Shown: positions 1 to 13,037 of the stretch, one piece after another
How the letters are laid out: each line of letters opens with the position of its first letter
Position numbering within the stretch: position 1 is the first letter of the stretch
Assembly (NCBI RefSeq): GCF_025698545.1
Contig: NC_068575.1
Span: 60,397,980 to 60,461,979 of the forward strand
Length of the DNA stretch: 64,000 nucleotides
Source of the DNA: Gossypium raimondii
Taxonomy: Eukaryota; Streptophyta; Magnoliopsida; Malvales; Malvaceae
Direction of reading: 5' to 3'
Translations under genes and position numbers: made by a program
The notes under the pieces: generated by a model
What the model saw: only the letters and a program-made list of their open reading frames with translations
Told to the model about the DNA's origin: nothing
Database searches by the model: none

Positions 1-56
1 AACATTTCTTATTCTCACTGTATTAAGCTCAATCGTTTTTTTTTTTTTGTTTGCAG

Positions 57-3000
57 GGCACTAAATTGAACTTGCAATGCAAAGTGAGTAGCCTCGCCTT
101 TCAGTCTGGCGAATTCTTTGTTTTGATTCCATTTACTAAGAAAAACAAGCCTCAAGTCGAAAACCCTAGCTTTTCTAACGACGCAAGCGCTGCCTCAAGC
201 TTTGCGGATTCTACTTATTCTGATATGATGCAAGAATTCTCATATTTACGCGACAATTCGAGAAAGTTTAGTGAAGGTAATAATAACAATAGTAATGGTC
301 ATGGTGATGATGATGATTATTCCTTTAAGAGTAGAAGAATACAAGGAGGAAATATTGATAAGGATGAGAGAAATGAGGGGCATCCTTATGATTTATTGTG
401 GAATGTATTGCGGTCTTCAGATAGGGATTTGTTTGAGGAGAAGAATTGTGAGAAGTTTGTCGAGGTTTTACAGTCCATGAATTGTTTGTCCAGTCCATAT
501 TCTGGGAAATGTATGCTGTTAAGTGAGGCCATATTCCGGACTAGTGATGATCATGCTTCTTGTTTGTGTCCTGCTTGGTTGAGGGGACTTGTGGAGGCCT
601 TTGCTTTATTAAGCATTTTGTGGGCGTTTCTTCAGCTGCAAACAGAGAGAATGACTACAAGTCGTTTGAAGCAAGTTCTGGGGCATTTAGAAAAATTTGG
701 AGTTGGGATTTGTATGGAGGACATAGAGCATCTTTCTGTTATTTGTCCTAAGGTTTGTTTCTCTCTTAGGTTATATAGACCACCTCTTAGTCAAGTTTCT
801 AGCTGATACAAAGCCCATCCATCAATGTTCCTTGTTGGTGGCTTAAGATTGAGATACTTTCATGCTAACTTTAGACATGTGTACTGGTTTCCACATGCTT
901 TTCCATTTGGATTAAGTGGATAGGGTGACTTAAAAAGATGAAGTAGAAGGATTGTGCATGATAATTGCTGTATAACTATTGGAAACTTTTATCTAACTGT
1001 ACATGTTGCATTTTGGGAGGGAATTTTCCCTCTGGCTAAAGTACCTGTGCTGTTAGCTACCAAACCTGGTAGTGCATGGATAGCTAAAGAATGCATACTC
1101 ACATGTATGCAGCTGTGTAATCATGGATAAAATTGTTTATTGCATATTATCTTTGAGGGGTCTTTGTATATGGATCCACTTTTGTGTCGTTAGGTATTCT
1201 TCCCTAGTATGCTTTTGATGATGCCTTGCATAATTTGTGTGGTTTAACTTTATGTTTGACTTCATTGTTCTTTTTGAAAAGTAAACAAGAAACAGGGGGC
1301 AAGTACTCATGAAATCTAATGAAATCTAATGTTAAGTCTCGGAAATTTTATCCTTGTTCTTCTTGTGTGCTTTATGTCACAATTCCTTTTCAACTTAGCT
1401 TTCTCTGGATGTTTTTGTGGCTGTACAATTTGTAGTCATATTTCACAATATTGAATTTCTTTAATTATATTGTCATCCCTTAACTTGCTGTGACAATGCT
1501 CTTGAAGCACTTTTGATTTTTATCTGTCAAATAGTGCTCGTTTAGAGCTTCTATTTCATTCGCATGCTGGAGTAAAGCATTTCATTGTGCTTATCTCAGG
1601 TGGTGTATTTTGTAAATAATGATATGGAGCCTAAAAATTTTAGCAATGCACTTGTTATCACCCATTCTTCAACAAAGGAGGCAGACAAATTTGCCAGCAA
1701 GCTTGGAGCTGGTATTACTGAACATAAATACATCTTCCGTTTCTTTTGGTTAATTTTAGATAAGCTTCCAAGCTAGTAAAACATTTTGGACTGTTCAACC
1801 TGCTTGTTCACAGGTAAAACATGCAGGTCTCTTTCAAAGATTTTTAACTTAATGAAGAAATGGGAGAGTTCATTCAAAACTAGCTTGTGGGAGACTATCA
1901 AGTTGTTAATGGTAGTATTAACCGCTTCCAATCCTGATTTTGTTTCTGTTTATCCAAAGCATATATAAATATTTCCTTTGTCGATATTCTAGTGGTTCTT
2001 AGGAAGCTTGAAATCTACGAGGACATGTTTATTAAATTGATTTGATGAGCTCTTTTTTCCCTCTCCTTACTTTCCTGTGTGGCAAGTATTAAATTTGTCA
2101 AGCCTTTCCACAATGTCTTTTGTTTCTATTGTAACTCCACCTAACATTAAAGGATGAGTCTGATCCATCATCCATCTATTCTCACAGTTGTTTCTGTAGC
2201 TTTCAAATGACGGATAATATGAATGACATGATTTTCTGTTTTGGGGCAAGTTGATTTTACATGTATGTATCCGTTGATTTTTTTTTTCTTTTTCAACCAT
2301 AGCATTTTATGATTGAAAAGTTCACTGTTACCAAATAATATGCGCTTCAGGTTCATAACTAGCAACGGACAATTTTCACTTTCAATATCCAATGGGGAAA
2401 GTATCATTTCTTTCCTCCGGATAATCTTGTAGCACTTTCATATTATTGATTCACCACTTCCAGTTTCTTGACTGCCCCTGCATTATGTTTTCAGCTGTAG
2501 GCATTTAACACACTTTTTCTTTTTCCTATTATGAATAACTGAATAATTATCTTTGTTTTGTGCAGTCTAAAAAGAATTATGAGAATCTCCTATCATTTTC
2601 CTTAGAGGATTTGCTTTTATTTGTAAAGAAAGGTGATTATGTTTTGGAAAGAAATGAAGCAAAACGGGCAAGGAGAAGCAGTTCCTCTGCTTCGAATTCT
2701 CATTCAGTCAAACGACGATGTCATGTATGTGCCAGTTCACACTCAGTACATGGTTATGGTGCTTTTTCAAGATCTAAATTTTATCTTTGCATAACAAAAA
2801 AATGTGAAAAAGGAAAAAAAAAATTGAAAATATAGATAATTTACCCTTGAGCTGAGTGAATAGTATTTTCTTGCCATATTGGGGTTAAATTGTGTCAAAT
2901 ACTTAATTTACATATCAATAACCTTTATTCATGCTGTTTGGCTATCATAGTTTCTCTAGCTCATATGTTATGTAAGCATTAGAAGTTATTATTTGTTGGA

Positions 3001-6000
3001 GATCATGAATTCTTTACGATAGGCTTAGAACAACATTTGAAGGTCAGTTTTGGGCTGTCTTTGACCTTTCTGTTATTAATATTTTAAAACTGTTTTTGAA
3101 GTCTAAGGGACTTGTATCATCATAACACCCTCTTGATTTAGCAGGATACAAGTCAATTGCTACCATCAGAAATGGTTGAGCACCTCAGAAAGAGCATTGG
3201 ATCAGATGGACAGGTTATCTTCTACACTCTGTTTGGGTTCTCGGAAAGACATATTTCTCCGATTGAATTTCATAGCCGCTGGTAGGAAGGCTGCTGTGCA
3301 AATATAATGGGTTTATTTTCTCAAAAACAGCTTTGGGATCTTGTACATTCTTATGCCTCAGTGTCAAATCGCCCTAACATGCTAGCATTTTTATTGTCTC
3401 TTATTTGAAAGAATTTTTCTAATTGTCTCTTTATTTATGACTGATGCAGATGGTGCATGTTGAAAAAATTGGTGCTAGGAAAGGTTCCTATGTGGAGATA
3501 CCTAATGAACTCTCAGACAAGTCAAAATCTGCCCTTAAAAGCATTGGAATCAATAAACTTTACAGCCACCAGGTATGGATTGTTTCTACCACTGCTATCC
3601 TATTAAAGGTAAGATCTTGCTTATGTCTGAGCCCTTGCTGCCTTTACAGGCAGAGTCAATATTGGCATCTCTTTCAGGGAAGAATGTTGTTGTAGCAACA
3701 ATGACATCTAGTGGAAAATCTGTTTGTTATAATCTGCCAGTTTTGGAGGCATTGTCTCATAATTTGTCGTCATGTGCACTTTACTTGTTTCCCACAAAGG
3801 TTTGTTGCTACTAGGCTTTTCAATTTTATGAACACGGTCCATGGGCATTATCTCTATTGACAATTTTTTCTCCGATGCAGGCCTTAGCTCAAGATCAACT
3901 AAGAGCTTTGTTAACTTTGACAAATGGGTTTGATTGTGGCATAAATATTGGGGTATATGATGGTGATACTTCTCAGAAAGAAAGGACATGGCTTCGAGAA
4001 AATGCTAGATTGGTATATTAGCTAAAGTATCAGCTGTCTCAAATGTAGAGTTAGTCTTTTCCATCCCTTCCCCCCAGTTGTCATTTAGCTGTCTTTTATC
4101 TAAAGTCCTTGCCATTTTTGCATGCAGTTGATCACAAATCCCGATATGTTACACATGGCAATCCTGCCGTTACATAGACAATTTAGTCGAATATTATCAA
4201 ATCTTAGGTGAGATTCATCAGAAAACATTCTTTACACTATATCTTGAGTCAAATTGTGGCCCGTTTAGATGTGATGTTCCTATTTATTACTTTTTCATCA
4301 CCAAATTCTATCTTCTTGTCGTAAAGTTTTGTAGTGATTGATGAAGCTCATGCTTATAAGGGGGCATTTGGGTGCCATACTGCCCTTATACTAAGAAGAC
4401 TTCGCAGGCTTTGCTCTCATGGTAATAAAAAAGAAATTTAGGGATTCCTACTCATATATATCCTCTTTTTTCCCTTGACTTGGTGAGGTCGATTTTGTAG
4501 TGTATGGAAGTGATCCATCTTTTGTTTTCTGTACGGCAACTTCTTCAAATCCTCGTGAGCACTGTATGGTAAGATTCTTAAAGACTAGTCTTTTCATTTG
4601 CTTTTATTTCTATTACTGCTTGTTCCCGTTATGATGGTTCTTCTTTTGTATTTTGGTGCTTCTGATTAGGTTGGGCCAGCATGATCTACAACCTTTATAT
4701 TTATTCACTGAATTGGAATATTTTTTTCTGATGCTTCAGGAACTTGCAAATTTGTCAACGTTGGAGCTGATTGAAAAAGATGGAAGTCCTTCTTCGGAAA
4801 AGATTTTTGTTCTCTGGAATCCTGTTTTACCTTTGAGAACCGTGGGTCTTTTTGCTAATATTGTTGTCTTTTCTATTTTGCCATTGCTTTGCTTGGGTAG
4901 GTTATGATATATACCTACTAATACTGTTAAATTGCAGGAGCTAGATAAAAGTGAGTTTGGCATAGATGGTAGAAATGCTTCTGATAAGAGTTTGAGGTTT
5001 GATGTTATAGTCTTCTCTCTTCCTTGAAAAGAATGATGTTTAAGGGTCATAAGTTGTTATTCATTTGCATATCATAATGATGTTTCACTTTCTTGCTCAG
5101 CCCAATCTCAGAAGTTTCCCATCTTTTTGCGGAAATGGTTCAGCATGGACTTCGATGTATTGCTTTTTGTAAATCCCGTAAACTTTGTGAGCTAGTTTTA
5201 TGTTATACGTATGTCTCACTTCATGATTTGATCATATACTAGTTATTCTTCAAGCTGTTATCCTATGCAAGAAAATGGTGTATAACTGTATTCATATCAT
5301 ATACTATCCAGGCGTGAAATTCTTGAAGAGGTGGCTCCCCACCTTGTCAATTCTATATGTGCCTATCGTGCTGGTTATGTTTCTGAGGTCAGTTTAATAT
5401 TTGTGGTAATTATTGTCAATAAATTTTGACAATGAAGTTGATGGCATGCCTAAGTTACACCCTTGCTTCTTTGAATTCAGTTTTTGTTTGCTATAAATTT
5501 TTCTCAACATGGATTCTTGTCTTAGGGCTAATATTGTTATCCTACTTAAGTCTTGACTTTTCTTTTTGGTTCATTAAATTTCGGTGAGAGTCAATAATTT
5601 ATTTATGAAATAGTTTTCTAGTTTTCATAATTATCTTGTTTAGTGCAAATTTGCATTTGTTGGAAAACAGGAGTTAAAAACTGTGACCTATGATTCTCTT
5701 TATTTTAATATCTATTGACTATGGAGCAGGATAGGAGGAGGATAGAGAGTGAATTTTTTGGTGGAAAGCTTTGTGGTATTGCTGCAACAAATGCGCTTGA
5801 ATTGGGAATTGATGTTGGACATATTGATGTTACTCTGCATCTAGGATTTCCTGGTAGTATTGCAAGGTGTGGTGCAAATTCATCATCATTTGATTTGTAC
5901 GAGTATTATTTTCATAATTTTTAATTGGGGGTGTTTCTCTTCTGAATTTAGCCTATGGCAACAGGCTGGTAGGTCTGGCAGAAGAGAAAGGTCGTCTCTT

Positions 6001-9000
6001 GCTGTGTATGTTGCATTTGAGGGGCCTCTTGATCAATATTTTATGAAATTCCCTCAGAAATTATTCTGTGGTCCAATTGAGTGTTGTCATATTGATGCTC
6101 AAAACCAGCAGGTATTTTGTTTTCAGCAATTGAGATATCAATTTATGTTAGAGGTTCCAACAAATGTGCAAATCAATGCTGAGATGCTCTATTCATTCAG
6201 GTGCTTGAGCAGCATCTGGTTTGTGCAGCTCTTGAACATCCATTGAGTTTGCTTTACGATGAAAAATATTTTGGCTCTGGTCTGAGCAAAGCCATAAATG
6301 CTCTTAAAAATAGAGGATACTTGACTTCTAATCCTTCAAATGATTCTTTGTCTAAAATATGGAGTTATATGGGCCATGAGGTAAGACACTTATGTTTAGG
6401 TTTGATAGCTGGTTTACTTCTTACTTTTGATGACTAAATATTTTCTTACACCCTGTCCTTTCAGAAAAGGCCTTCACGTTCAATCAGTATACGAGCAATA
6501 GAGGCAGAGAGATATATAGTAATAGATAAACAATTGAATGAAACCCTAGAAGAGATTGAGGAAAGCAGGGCTTTCTTTCAGGTATAATTTTTTGATGCAT
6601 GACAAGTTCACACTTATTTATGGACTAAAATATTGAGAGATTTTATTTAAAATACTATATAAAAGAAAATATTTGTAGATTTGTTTTATTTATCCAATGC
6701 TTGGTAAAGTAGTAGCTTATGCATACAGAACTTATTCTGATTCTTCAGTAGCTTATGTTGATGATGAATGCAGCTATTGAGAATTGTTGTTAAAGAAGTT
6801 GGCCCCTCTTATTTCTCATTTCTTTCCTATCCCTAGGAATCCTCTATTTTCGGCCTTGTCCTTTGATTTGCCTTTCAAATCTCTTTTTCTTCCTCTATTT
6901 CTCTGTCAAATTTTATTTTCCTACCCTTTTCCATATCACTTCAGGCGTGCTTTTTCTCTTATTTAGAACTTAATTAAAAAAAAAAAAAGACTTATTCATC
7001 AGACCCTTGTGTATTCTCTTTCGTCATAGTTTATTGGTTGTTCCTAATTACTTCTACATGTATATACAGTGAATTTGTTCTTTCTTCACTCCTTTTGTTG
7101 AGTTTCTTTTATAATTGTTACTATGACACAGGTATATGAAGGTGCTGTTTACTTGCACCAAGGGAGGACCTATCTGGTGAAGGATTTGGATTTATCGAGA
7201 AAAATTGCTTATTGCGAAAAAGCTGTCATGGACTATTACACAAAGACTCGGGATTATACAGACATACATATTGTTGGTGGTAAAATTGTAAGTCAGACTT
7301 CTTTTTCTCAAATTTGTTGAGGTGCTCACACTTAAACTTTGTGTTTCTGATAAGATGTTTGAAGTTGGTATTGGCACCTCCTTAGTCTTTTCCTAGCCTC
7401 ATAGTTTTTAAATTTAAAAAATGGCTGTAGGACTAGGTGTACGAGAGAACTTTATTACCTGATTTGACTAACATTGAAATACACTAAAAACTAAATAGCA
7501 AAGAAGGCAATCTTTAATGATTGAAGAGAAGTTTCATATCGGACATAAAATTGAAATGAACTGAAACGATATATTTTGCTATCAGATGTCCTCTTTTTCA
7601 CCTTCTCAACATAACTTTTGTTGGAACTGGTATGCGAAAGCTTCACCTGCCATTCATCTTGGTTTTCCTTAGGCCTATCCAGCCCGGGTCTCAAAAGATC
7701 AACTCCCAAAAACAACAGCTCAAGCAAATCCTTGCAGTGTAACAACTACTTGGTTTGGTTTCCGCCGAATACGTAGGGGGAGCAACCAAGTCTTGGACAC
7801 TGTTGATCTTTCTCTGCCTAGATATTCATATGAATCACAGGTTCTTTTAGGATCAATATTAACCATTTTTTATTTCAATTTGATTTTTGATAATCGTTTG
7901 GTAACTAGTATGCCTTATTTATATCAATTCACATGCTTGCAGGCAGTTTGGATTAGTGTTCCACAATCCTTAAAAATAATAGTAGAGAAGAAGTACTCAT
8001 TCCGTGCAGGTCTGCATGCTGCTTGTCATGCAGTTTTACATGTTGTACCATTGTAGGTATTTTATATGTAAGATCTTTTCAATATCTCAGCCTTTCATAT
8101 AAAAATGTTGAGCTCTATTTAACCTTTTTGAGCCTTTCTTACCAATGAACATTAGACATTGGTGCTCTTTTTGATCTTTTTTTACTTTTTCTCTTAATAA
8201 TTCCCTGTCGTAGATATATGAGATGCAATTTATCCGACTTGGCTCCAGAGTGTCCGAATCCTTATGATAGCCGTTTCTTTCCTGAGAGAATTCTATTGTA
8301 TGATCAGCATCCTGGAGGGACTGGTGTCTCGAAACAGGTAATGTAATGCTGGAGTCTTACTTGACAGTACTACTGGAAAGCTACGGATCTATATTTTTGC
8401 TTGAAGACTTTGAAGCATGCGAGTGAGTGTTACTTTGAATTGAAATTTGAAATAATTTCATTTTGTTCAAAATCTGCTAAAAGTGTTGAGTTATTAGAAA
8501 CTTGATGAAAGATAAATCCTTTAACTTTATCTAAGGTACAGTGGCTTACAGTAAAGCGGGCCTCTTCACCTTCTGTCAATAGATTTTAGATCTGGTAGCC
8601 ATTATAAAATATCACCTTATGGTATATGCTGCTTGCTGTTTGATGCAATTTTGAACTTAATCATCATAGATTAGTAAACAAGTGGAATAAGGCAATTGCA
8701 TGTTTTCCATGGAATTGGAAGTTTTTATGCAAGTTTATGGATGCTTGGTTAGTTGAATCATTATCAAGAAAAATTCTACTTTGAGTCAATTTTTAATATG
8801 AAAAGTGAAAACATTCAAATATGCGACAGATCCAACCATATTTCACAGAGCTTTTGCATTCTGCTTTGGAACTTCTCACATGTTGCCACTGCTCATCAGA
8901 CACAGGTTGCCCAAATTGTGTTCAGGTTTGCCTTAATTCTCAAGTAGTTTATTTATTTATTTGTGGTTCTCACCACCTATTTTATCCTGATTCTTTAGTT

Positions 9001-9384
9001 TTTCCTAAAGCACCTATGTCCGGCACTTGTGTCTGACATATATTCTAATATAGGTATGGAGGTTAAATCTACCAAATATATGGAAAACTTAAGTTAATCA
9101 TACCCATATCTGGCACTCATCTTGAGTCTGGTAACATAGCAAACACACCACTCTAATAATTTATGGGTCTTGTTGATTTCAGAATCTGGCTTGTCAAGAG
9201 TATAATGAGCTAATAAACAAGGATGCAGCCATCATAATTATAAAGGTTATACTCTCTAAGCCAATGGATTTAAACCTGCTGCTTTTAGGTAAGACTGGCT
9301 ACTGAACTCTTGTTTGTTCAGGGTGTTTTGGATGCAGAGAAAACATATTTTGAAGGGCACTCCGATTCAACACCCAGTTGTTGA
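57..9384 (+). CDS. HRQ1: HRQ1-like RecQ-family DNA helicase, 5' partial
   Basis: ATP-dependent 3'-5' DNA helicase of the HRQ1/RecQ4 group, a nuclear repair enzyme. The window opens just before a splice acceptor (56), so the exon with the start codon is missing. My exons: 57-752, 1600-1711, 1814-1911, 2566-2724, 3145-3213, 3450-3572, 3650-3799, 3881-4012, 4128-4207, 4327-4421, 4501-4568, 4740-4841, 4938-4996, 5101-5208, 5312-5387, 5730-5866, 5952-6111, 6201-6380, 6465-6581, 7132-7287, 7673-7840, 7943-8052, 8214-8337, 8830-8925, 9183-9245, 9322-9384. All join in frame with GT-AG introns to give about 1,166 residues. The N-terminus is the tail of a ubiquitin-like domain ([20 protein letters not shown]). 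Walker A is ATMTSSGKS (3695-3721), the DEAH box is at 4340-4351, and QQAGRSGRR (near 5956) is the helicase C-terminal arginine motif. A four-Cys cluster (8881-8919) marks the MZB/DUF1998 domain. No frame breaks were seen. The family is clear; small exon edges could shift. Confidence 0.93.
9011..9141 (+). repeat. Intronic short repeat, copy A (HRQ1 intron)
   Basis: Ends CACTCATCTTGAGTCTGGTAA-like and holds CCGGCACTTGTGTCTGACA. It shares this order of phrases with copies in two other genes. Confidence 0.45.
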
Positions 9385-10300
9385 GAACAGAAAACAAAAG
9401 ATTCAACGTTATAAGTAAGCAACATTGGCTGATTTTACATGTTGACTTGCATTGCTTGTTCCTACGATCTGCTAGATTTATGTTGCTCCAGCTTTTCTTT
9501 AAGTAAAAACCTATGCTTGACACGCATGGATGTGGATACCTTGATATGGTCTTCCAATGACCTTCTAAACACATGAAAATCTTGAAAAATATTGCTAGAT
9601 CTCCTTCACCTACGTATCCCATAGACTTCCAGTTAATTTTCTTTTGTACACCAGACATTTTTTGCTAACGTCATCTAATTACAGTAACACACGTTTTTTG
9701 GGTTAATTAAATTTCATTATTCAAAGGAGTGCCGAAGTTTTGTTTCAGGTTCAAGTTAGGACCTTCCAGTAGATCTGACAATCCGGGTATTTGCGTCATT
9801 CTCATATAACGTTGAATTTATATAAATTGACATGTTATAATAATTATTTTGTATGAAGTTTGATATGTTCATCTTGTTCGTGTTTGGTTTTTTGTTATTT
9901 TTCTTTTTAGTGTTAGTATCGTAAAATAGTGTCATGTTTAAATGGGTGCCATCAACCTTGCTATCCCATCAGTTGAGTTGGTTTCATAGGCGATTTAGCA
10001 GGGAGTGGTGTAACTAAACTGGAGCTAGCTCTGGTTCATGCTTGGATTTGCTTGCTGAACCAACCGTGTTTAAGTTTAAACCAAAGTTCCCTTTAATTTA
10101 TTAATCTCACCTCTTTTTTCAAAGCTCCAATATAATATAATATAATAATGCAAAGTTTTTCTTTATACAATATAATTTCGAAGTCACACAAGTAAATTTG
10201 TGGGTCGAACCTTGGTCTCAGGTTTACGTGAACTTTCTTTCTGCCAATGAGTCTACCGCTTGGGTTAAACAGTGCGAAGTCTATGGCAGTTTGTATTCTG

Positions 10301-10356
<56 letters not shown>

Positions 10357-13037
10357 GAAAGCTTATAAACAATATTAAAATAATATTTTTTATATTTTAT
10401 TATTAAACTTATTTTTAATAAAAATAATTTGGACGACTCTAATGAGAAAATTTACAGGATCAGCATTGAAATTGTCATTTTGTAGCCTAAATCTATAACA
10501 TATATATTAAAGTATTTTTTCACAAAAAAGTATTAATGGTTATTTTATAAATTCCTATTGCAAATTTCAAAGATTGAGTTTTATTTTAAACTTTAAAGAA
10601 TCAACGTCTATTGAAATTTGAGCTCTTTAATTGGATCCTCGGAGTTTAGTGAGGTGTCATGCAAATTATTTTAAAGTTCTTTTATCAGTGTTAATTGAAA
10701 AATAAATATAAAATGTGGTAAATTTTAAACTTTTATGGATTAAGAAAAACAGTAACAAATATAAAATTTAAAAATAGAAACAGGCATGAACTGAGATTAT
10801 GTCAGATAAAAAACTAACCATAGTGTCTTACTCATCACATGTTTAGAAAATGAGAAAACATCATCCATATGCTTTTATATTTACTACCATTTTCTATTAG
10901 ATTTCAGAGAATGTAATTACTAAATTGATAATGAAAATATTTTAATACCGAAAACTTCTGCAGGATTGAACCAAGTGCGGGCTTGGAATTTGGAATTATG
11001 TTTAATATATATATCATAAATATATATATGATATGAAGAGATAATACAAATAGGATATTGTGTCATAAATTATTATAGCATCAAATATTGAAATATTACA
11101 TATAAATATAAAATTTTAAAATGATAATAAAAAAACAATATGCAAACATAATAGAAATATATGAACAGGGCAATTTGTTTATGGTCGACAAATAGTTTGA
11201 CCCATACAAGTAGATCTGACCATTTGTATATTTATATTGTTTAAAGTATTATATATTTAGATAAAATTTTGATGTATTAATACTTCATTTTATAAGATTT
11301 TGGTACAATCATGTATCAACAAGTTGGGTTAACTTTCCTTTTCCATACTATATTTTAATTGTTTTTATATTCTCTAATTACATTGGGTTTAAATTTATCA
11401 CCTCTATATTCGATTTCTAACTTATCGTAAGGTGATTGTTATTTGCACAAGATTAATTAAGTTAATAGAGCATGTGGCGCATTTAAAGAATTTATGATAC
11501 CTAGGAAGCTCTTGTTGTAAATAAAAAAATGACGGTTCCGATTGGCGTTTAAAACAATAGAGAATCTTGATTTGGTGAATTTTTAAAAATTATCTAATTT
11601 TTAAAAAATTCAAGTTGATTAGAGTGATATATTTTGCTACATAATTATTAAATAATTTTTTAATTCCAAAACTTTCCAGCAAATTTAATAGAATTTTTTA
11701 ATAATGTTAATAATTAAATTTGAATTTTAAATTAAAAAGCATTCATCTCATGCTAATTTCTTGAGTTAAAAAGATACAAGAGAGGGAGAGGGCATTTCGT
11801 GAAAGAATATTTGTGCTAGTTTCTTTTGTTACTTTGACTAGCCTACCCATTGATCTAAGCTGTTTGTACTGGTTTGGGTATGAGTCTATATTTACTTTTT
11901 TGAATGTCAATTTGTAGAATGTCAGGTATTAATAAATTTATATAAAAATATAAGAATAAAACAAAAAAATGTCCCTAGTTGATGCATGATGGTTTGTGAT
12001 CCCAATTTAATTAGAGGTTAGTATAGTATAGATAACAAATGGGTTTTAATTTAAATTCAATGCTTATCACATAAAATGTCAGTTAAAAATAATTTAATAA
12101 TCAATTGAGCCCTTAATCAAATTTAAGCAATCAATTAAGCCATTATCCTTTGACACCATTAACTTCATTATGTGGCATATTAAGATTATACCATGCGGCA
12201 CGCCAAGGTTGTGCCATGTGGCAAAATAAAATAATTTTTGTTATACTTGTTTAAAAAATTCTAAAGTATTAAAAATAGAAAAAAATTTAAATAGACTTTT
12301 TTAAAATTATTAAAAGCGGTCTTCGATATCTTTAAGCTCATTGATAAGACATTTTCGATTATATACAACATTTTTTGACGACTCTGTTAACTTCACATTT
12401 GATTTAATCCCAGACTCAGACTCTTTTCCACTAAAATCTTCTATTACATTATCATCATCCACTGTATTCTCAACTTGTAAACTTGATTATTTACTTTGAA
12501 ACCATATTACCTAAAAACCTACCATCAAAAAATGGAGGAAATCAAAAGGCCATAAATAGAATTGGGTTTTTTTTTTAAGAAAAAAAAACACACCATTTTT
12601 ATTTCAACGTAAAGCAAATAAAATACCCAAACTGGACTTCAAAAAGCGCTTTCGTGACCCCTACTTCGTGGCGGCAGCAACCAGCAGACCTTAAATAACA
12701 AAGCTTGAAGATCAAGTATATAGAGAGAGAGGAGAGTAGGTCCGAAAATTTTTATAAGAAGCTTTTTATAATTTTAAAAATTCTAAATTTTATTTTTAAA
12801 TGATTTTTCTGTTATTTTTTTATATTTTTAAAAATTTATAAATAAATATCATAAAATTATAATGAATAATTATTTCTCTTTAAAAAGTTAATTAAATTAC
12901 GTAAATTAAACCCTATAATGAAACGATATTTACTCGATAAATAAATACTACCAAAAGAAAGAAAGAAAAAACCTATAAGAGTTAAAAAGGGAGGGGGGAG
13001 TTTTATAGATTTAAGACAGAGGAGAGGTGGGAATAAA
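9385..13037. other. Intergenic region between HRQ1 and ASPGA1
   Basis: No supportable gene. The first few hundred bases are probably the HRQ1 3' UTR. The rest is AT-rich. It holds a (TTA)n microsatellite near 10302-10356, and a stretch around 12085-12240 with a wording typical of dispersed cotton repeats (paired ATGTGGCA-like segments). The asparaginase promoter and 5' UTR lie at about 12700-13037, with a TATA-like TATATAG at 12718. Confidence 0.6.
10302..10356. repeat. (TTA)n microsatellite
   Basis: An uninterrupted trinucleotide run of about 18 units in the HRQ1-ASPGA1 intergenic region. It is likely to be length-polymorphic. Confidence 0.95.
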